NCBI GenBank assembly: GCA_944325475.1
Contig: CALVAF010000210.1
Coordinates: forward strand, 1 to 11,703
Direction: 5' to 3'
Origin: an uncultured Helicobacter sp.
GTDB lineage: Bacteria; Campylobacterota; Campylobacteria; Campylobacterales; Helicobacteraceae
DNA: 11,703 bases
In this document: piece by piece, positions 7,831 to 11,703 of the stretch
Layout: each line of letters opens with the position of its first letter
Numbering within the stretch: position 1 is the first letter of the stretch
Notes under the pieces: generated by a model
Seen by the model: the letters and a program-made list of their open reading frames with translations, nothing else
Databases searched by the model: none
What the model was told of the DNA's origin: nothing
Program-made: the position numbers and the translations under genes

Positions 7831-8245
7831 AATCTCCACTATCTTTGTCAAACTTGTTAAAATTTTTCCAACTGTATCATTACAAGACAACTTGTCACCC
7901 AATTCATAAATCCAAGTAGTCACCAGAAATTATTTTGTTATTACAAAACCTTTTAACTAAAGCATATATCCATAGCATTCACCCCATACTTGCGCTTTTA
8001 TATGAGACATAATCAAAACGAAAATCCGCAAACATGTCCTTGAATTCTAAAACTACATTTTATCGTTTTGTTTTTCAAGTCTATGGATTGCCACAATCAT
8101 GTCACCCCCCTAACAATGGCACAGAAGAAACTCCCTGTAATTCCTTTGTCACTACAAAAATCACAGACTTCGTGGCAACCTACAATTAATGTGCCTTTTG
8201 ATTTTAAAAACACAATAGAATCCCTATAACTAGCCTTGATTTCAC
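7819..8245 (-). pseudogene. Decayed PPC (DUF296, PD1-like DNA-binding) domain gene
   Basis: No intact gene fills 7831-8301, but minus-strand fragments line up in order with a PPC-domain protein of about 140 residues. Frame A, open 8261-8100, gives IVFLKSKG and CDFCSDKGITGSFFCAI, like the family N-terminal strand and the helix ending in GIGAV. After an in-frame TGA at 8099-8097 it continues with IDLKNKTIK up to a TGA at 8015-8013. Frame B, from about 8009, gives SHIKAQVWGECYGYML, a stop (7959-7957), LKGFVITK, a stop (7932-7930), then WIYELGDKLSCNDTVGKIL, ending with TGA 7821-7819 inside the pdxA end. This resembles the PPC core (H-x-HA..., GGHL..., a final EIVIYEL-like strand). Part of the middle seems lost, and one of the usual histidines is now Lys. 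A former start may be GTG 8245 after AGAGGA, but it is out of frame with frame A. Assignment is from remembered family patterns. Confidence 0.5.
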
Positions 8246-8301
8246 CTTTACAGAAATCCTCTCATCAATTCCTAAAAAACTTGCAAGGGGTTTGGGGAAT
8301 T

Positions 8302-9515
8302 TTAAGAAGGATTATCCTCCCCATACCCATACTTTTCTACCACAAAGTCAATGTACTTATCACCCCTCCCGATTAGATTAACAAGGATTTTTTTGCCCTT
8401 TAGCTCAGATGCAATTTTAAGCGCATAAGCAAGAGCATGACCAGATTCAATAGCTGGAATAATGCCTTCTTTTTTACTCAATGCAAAAAACGCCCTGATA
8501 GCTTCTTCATCACTGATAGCTGCGACTTTCGTGCGTCCGATACTATGCAAATACGCCTGCTCGGGTCCCACACTGGGATAATCTAGCCCACTTGCCACGC
8601 TATGCACCGCTGCAGGCTCACCATTAGAATCCTTTAGCATAATGCTATTAAACCCATGCATCACACCCTCACTCCCATAGCTAAGGCTTGCAGCGTGCTC
8701 CCCTAGGCTACTTCCACGTCCTAGAGGCTCCACACCTACAAGCTCCACCGCATCATCGATAAATCCACTAAAATCCCCATCGCATTGCTTCCACCGCCAA
8801 CGCACGCTGCGACAATATCAGGCAACTCCCCAGTCATTTCCAAAAATTGCTCTCTTGCTTCAAAGCCCACAACCGCCTGAAAGTCTCGCACCATTTTAGG
8901 AAAAGGGTGCGGTCCTACCACCGAGCCAATAGCATAGATGCTATTTATCGGGTCACTCAAATACGCTTCAAAAGCCGAATCCACAGCTTCTTTAAGTGTC
9001 TTTGCCCCCGCGCTCACACTCACAACTTTTGCGCCCAAAATCTTCATACGCACGACATTTGGGTGTTCTTTAGCAATATCCACTTCCCCCATATGAATCT
9101 CACACTCTAGCTCAAAATATGCCGCTGCAGTCGCTAATGCAACGCCATACTGCCCCGCTCCCGTCTCGGCAATCAGCTTCTTTTTGCCCATAAATTTTGC
9201 CAAAAGTGCCTCACCCATGCAGTGATTAAGTTTGTGCGCACCAGTATGATTCAAATCTTCTCGTTTGAGGTAAATTCCCGCTCCGCCAAGCTCTTGGGTG
9301 AGATTATGCGCGAAATAAATAGGCGTGGGACGTCCTTGGAAATGTTTGCGGATTTTTCGTAACTCCGCAATAAAGTCACTATTTTGTGCGATTAGATTAT
9401 AAGATTCATTGATTTCTTGCATAGCCTTAGAAATAGATTCTGGCACGAAACTCCCCCCAAACTTACCAAAATAGCCATTTTCATTGGGGAATTGTTTGAG
9501 ATAGGGTTTTTGCAT
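8302..9515 (-). pseudogene. trpB: Tryptophan synthase beta chain, frameshifted
   Basis: TrpB condenses indole and serine to tryptophan with PLP. The gene reads from ATG 9515 in one frame to the phosphate-binding GGGSNAMG, then runs to an early stop (about 8736). The rest continues in another frame from about 8773 to TAA at 8304-8302. Adding one base to the AAAA run at 8770-8773 restores GIFSGF and a normal 404-residue TrpB. Lys95 (HTGAHKLN) and Glu117 (AETGAG) keep the family spacing of 22. Three conserved sites are changed: GAGQHG is GAGQYG, NLSGRG is NLIGRG (the serine that contacts the PLP ring nitrogen) and GDKD is GDKY. AAGGA at 9525-9521 serves the start. It does not closely match the TrpB I recall from H. 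pylori, and no trpA follows. A sequencing error could explain the frameshift but not the substitutions. Confidence 0.85.
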
Positions 9516-9544
9516 AGCAATCCTTTTTGTGAAATTTTAAGTGG

Positions 9545-9550
9545 ATTATA
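9545..9550 (-). promoter_or_regulatory. -10 box upstream of trpB
   Basis: The minus strand reads TATAAT at 9550-9545, a perfect -10 hexamer, 29 bases before the trpB start codon. A TTGACG hexamer lies further upstream, but its spacing to the -10 box (23 bases) is too long for a normal -35 element. The promoter and the ribosome binding site look intact, although the gene behind them is broken. Confidence 0.5.
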
Positions 9551-9793
9551 CCCTAGCCTTGCTAAAATATTTACGTCAATTTTAAAAAACCAAAACCAAA
9601 AGAATTAGCTAAAGTTACAGAACCAACCCAAAATCCAGCTGTTATGCCTTATTAACCACAATACCTACAAGGCTTCCATGCCAAAAGAAAATCTCTACAT
9701 TAGAGCAATGATTCTTAAAAAGCATCTTAACAAGCACAAGGGAAATCTCATAAAATTTCAAGAAAGAATAACAAATTCACTTTTTTATATTTG
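9551..9793. other. Intergenic region between divergent trpB and autotransporter genes
   Basis: About 240 bases hold no gene I can support. The region lies between the divergent promoters of trpB and the large secreted-protein gene. One 50-codon plus-strand reading (ATG 9678 to TAG 9830, AAGG five bases upstream) is open and lysine-rich. It runs through the downstream promoter, and I recognise no family, so I do not call it a gene. I see no strong hairpin, operator palindrome, tRNA or leader-peptide attenuator with tryptophan codons. Confidence 0.6.
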
Positions 9794-9802
9794 TGATATA
9801 AT
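9794..9802 (+). promoter_or_regulatory. Extended -10 promoter of the autotransporter-like gene
   Basis: TGATATAAT at 9794-9802 is a perfect extended -10 box in a very AT-rich stretch, with T-rich DNA upstream as is usual for Helicobacter promoters. Transcription would begin near 9809, giving a leader of about 29 bases. The leader carries AGGAGA (9829-9834), a strong ribosome binding site a few bases before ATG 9838. Confidence 0.7.
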
Positions 9803-9837
9803 TAGTCTTAATTTATTTAATTTTTTATAGGAGAGAT

Positions 9838-11703
9838 ATGTCTAAACATAATCTTTTAATCTCCATAGGGGATTTAAATCCTAATTCCTCAGACACTTCA
9901 AATTTTAATACTGGCTTAAACTTAAACACATTCTTAAACTATAACAACACCCACACCTTAAGCACTCACTTTAAGCCTAAATTTATCTCTGTTTTGAGCG
10001 CTTCACTGTTGGGACTTTGTTTGCCTAGCTCTAATGCAATAGCTCAAAGCTGGGATACATCAGGCACTATTACTATCACAAATCAAAATAGTATCGACAC
10101 AATAGATACAGGCACTTATCAAGGAAGATTATCAGCTATGACTAGTAATACCACTTATAATGACCTTATTATTAACAATGGTGCTACTATTAATAATCTT
10201 ACTGATAATGATTCAATTCTTTCTATGGGTTCAAGTAGCACTAATAATATCAATGTAAATACCATACTCAATAAAGGCTCTCTTATACATACAGGAACAA
10301 CTTGGAATATGTTGTTTAGAGGTGGCTCCACCATCAAGCATTTTGAAAATGATGGCTTGATAGATAATCAAGGCTCAAATGTGGGAGTTTATGTCTATGG
10401 AGACACAGGGAAGGAAACAAAAATAGAGACCTTTATCAATAAAGGCACTATACAAACCAAATCAAACAACGGGGTTTATATACGAAACGCTTCTGTGGAT
10501 AATTTTTTAAATGAAGGGCTAATAAATGTCACCACTCAAGGAAGCGCTGTAAATATATTAGGTTCTACTTTGCAGAATTTTACAAATGAAGGGACAATAA
10601 AAACCGCAACTTATAATTATATCGGCAGAGACTCTAGCATAGGCACTTTTACCAATAAGGGAGTGATAAGCTCGACCTCAGAAGCTTTTCGGCTTACAGA
10701 TGTCGCTTCTATAGAAACTTTTGAAAACACAGGCACCATTTCAGCACAAGAAAGAGGAATTATTGCTTTTGAGGTAAGTATCAAAACTATTATAAATAAA
10801 GGTCTTATTGAAAGCACAGCAGTGGATATACCAAGACAAGCAGTTTATTTTGAAGGAACACAAATTGATTATTTTGAAAATGCTGGAACCTTACTAAGCA
10901 ATTCCAATAATGGCACAGCTTTAATATTTGTCCAAAGCGATGAAGTTAGAACTCAAGATTTACATCTAAACACACTCGAAAACACAGGCACAATACTAGC
11001 AACAGGCGAAAATGCTCAGGCATTAGCTTTTTACTCAAGTTTTAGCTTAAAAACTTACGTAGGCAGTATTCAAATTGACAACATTATACTTGGGGGTGTG
11101 GTAAAATCAACTCAAAGTGATGCCATTTATCTAAGCTCTAATAACACGACAATTAACACTTTAGAAATCCAAGAAAATGCTGAGATTTCAGGTGCAAGAG
11201 CGGGTTTAAATATTACAGAAAGTGGAAATTTTATAGGTAATATCACTATAGCAGGGGAGCTAAGTGGTGGAAGCTATGGTATCTTAAATTCTGGCACCAT
11301 TGGTTCAGGCGTAGAAGGTGGAGGAGGTATTACCCTAACAAAGAGTGCTACATTAAAAGGCGGTATTACCAATATTGGTGGAAATATCCAAGGGGATATT
11401 GACATACAAGAAGGGGCTACTTTTGAAGGGGGTATTAGCAATGTCGATAGAGTGATTATGGATTTAGAAGGTGTTGCAACAACCATATCTTCCACCATTA
11501 GTGGTTCGATTTCAAATGCCAGTAATAGTAATTTAGAGATTACCAATGAAGGTTCTTCTACCATTATTGGCAACATCAAAAATGAAGGAGAAGGAACCCT
11601 AAGCATTACCAACACAGGTAAGGTAGGAGATAATACAAGAATAGAAAATAATGGAAATGGAACAACCCAAGTAGAAAAATGGTTGGTTTCTACTAATTCT
11701 CAA
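9838..11703 (+). CDS. Large autotransporter-like surface protein, N-terminal part (partial)
   Basis: From ATG 9838 the frame stays open for 622 codons to the window edge. The first 69 residues look like an extended signal peptide: a polar, Asn-rich extension (1-45), a basic FKPK, a hydrophobic core (about 49-63, ISVLSASLLGLCL) and a likely signal peptidase I site after AIA (69). The rest is rich in Asn, Thr, Ser, Gly and Ile and almost free of Cys. It contains about ten F-x-N-x-G-x-I repeats (143-386), then Gly-rich segments such as GGITNIGGNIQGDI. This composition is typical of beta-helix passengers of type V autotransporters, which are large in Helicobacter. The diagnostic C-terminal beta-barrel lies outside the window, so the class is inferred; another secreted beta-helix protein is possible. 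A strong promoter and ribosome site suggest good expression. What it binds is unknown. Confidence 0.82.
   Translation, partial: MSKHNLLISIGDLNPNSSDTSNFNTGLNLNTFLNYNNTHTLSTHFKPKFISVLSASLLGLCLPSSNAIAQSWDTSGTITITNQNSIDTIDTGTYQGRLSAMTSNTTYNDLIINNGATINNLTDNDSILSMGSSSTNNINVNTILNKGSLIHTGTTWNMLFRGGSTIKHFENDGLIDNQGSNVGVYVYGDTGKETKIETFINKGTIQTKSNNGVYIRNASVDNFLNEGLINVTTQGSAVNILGSTLQNFTNEGTIKTATYNYIGRDSSIGTFTNKGVISSTSEAFRLTDVASIETFENTGTISAQERGIIAFEVSIKTIINKGLIESTAVDIPRQAVYFEGTQIDYFENAGTLLSNSNNGTALIFVQSDEVRTQDLHLNTLENTGTILATGENAQALAFYSSFSLKTYVGSIQIDNIILGGVVKSTQSDAIYLSSNNTTINTLEIQENAEISGARAGLNITESGNFIGNITIAGELSGGSYGILNSGTIGSGVEGGGGITLTKSATLKGGITNIGGNIQGDIDIQEGATFEGGISNVDRVIMDLEGVATTISSTISGSISNASNSNLEITNEGSSTIIGNIKNEGEGTLSITNTGKVGDNTRIENNGNGTTQVEKWLVSTNSQ
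10264..10995 (+). repeat. Protein-level F-x-N-x-G-x-I repeats in the passenger
   Basis: The encoded protein repeats a short motif at residues 143 (ILNKGSL), 169 (FENDGLI), 199 (FINKGTI), 223 (FLNEGLI), 248 (FTNEGTI), 271 (FTNKGVI), 295 (FENTGTI), 318 (IINKGLI), 346 (FENAGTL) and 380 (LENTGTI). From 199 to 318 the spacing is 23-25 residues; outside it is 26-34. The DNA is diverged between copies, so these are old structural repeats (probably one or more beta-helix coils each), not recent tandem duplications. Confidence 0.8.

Noticed and set aside
8014..8071. Inverted pair CAAAACG / CGTTTTG in the pdxA-trpB gap as a shared terminator
   Set aside because: The arms are AT-rich and short, the loop is over 40 bases, and the bases are better explained as part of the decayed PPC-like gene.
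8128..8241. 37-codon plus-strand reading (MAQKKLPVIP...) in the pdxA-trpB gap
   Set aside because: It is antisense to the PPC-like frame, has no convincing ribosome site and matches nothing I know.
8770..8773. Programmed frameshift or phase variation as the cause of the split trpB
   Set aside because: A four-base A run is not a typical slippery heptamer or a phase-variable tract, and substitutions at cofactor residues point to decay instead.
9678..9830. 50-codon plus-strand reading upstream of the autotransporter gene, with AAGG five bases before its ATG
   Set aside because: It runs through the extended -10 promoter and ends in the ribosome binding site of the next gene, and its lysine-rich sequence matches no family I know. 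Probably chance.
11274..11615. 113-codon minus-strand reading opposite the autotransporter gene
   Set aside because: It is antisense to a continuous, repeat-bearing plus-strand frame with a strong start, and its Pro/Ile/Val-rich sequence is the mirror of Gly/Asn-rich codons.

Overview
The window looks like chromosomal DNA from a Helicobacter (Campylobacterota), probably a non-pylori species. It is AT-rich, its genes are packed with gaps of a few bases or small overlaps, and its -10 boxes are of the extended TGNTATAAT type. The first five genes match in content and order a block I know from H. pylori (glyQ, Nif3-like, the HP0958 coiled-coil/zinc-ribbon protein, waaA, RluA-family pseudouridine synthase; HP0960 to HP0956). 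That comparison is from memory, not a search.

Layout. Positions 1-3592 (+): the glyQ tail, a Nif3-like metal protein, the HP0958 family protein, waaA (Kdo transfer to lipid A) and a pseudouridine synthase, all one apparent transcription unit. A promoter at about 3619-3627 starts a second unit (3660-7830, +): ilvE, an SPFH/HflK-like membrane protein, hisIE, a small two-helix membrane protein (DUF2393-like) and pdxA. These five are spaced by 3, 0, -17 and 0 bases. The unit joins unrelated metabolic steps (branched-chain amino acids, histidine, pyridoxal phosphate) with two membrane proteins.

Positions 7819-9550 (-) face the second unit and appear to be a decaying two-gene unit. It has a good promoter and ribosome binding site and a trpB that is full length except for one lost base in an A/T run. 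This trpB also carries replacements at three normally conserved cofactor-site residues. Downstream is a stretch that at first looks non-coding but reads, across stops and shifts, like a PPC (DUF296, PD1-like) domain protein. No trpA lies next to trpB.

Positions 9551-9837 hold a mostly gene-free region with the divergent promoters. From 9838 to the window edge runs the N-terminal part (622 codons, still open) of a large secreted protein. It has an unusually long signal region and about ten F-x-N-x-G-x-I repeats near a 24-residue period, typical of an autotransporter passenger; its C-terminal barrel would lie beyond the window.

I saw no tRNA, rRNA, CRISPR, insertion sequence or phage gene. The most interesting signals are the two decayed minus-strand genes and the repeat-bearing surface protein. 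I do not see a convincing new multi-gene system.
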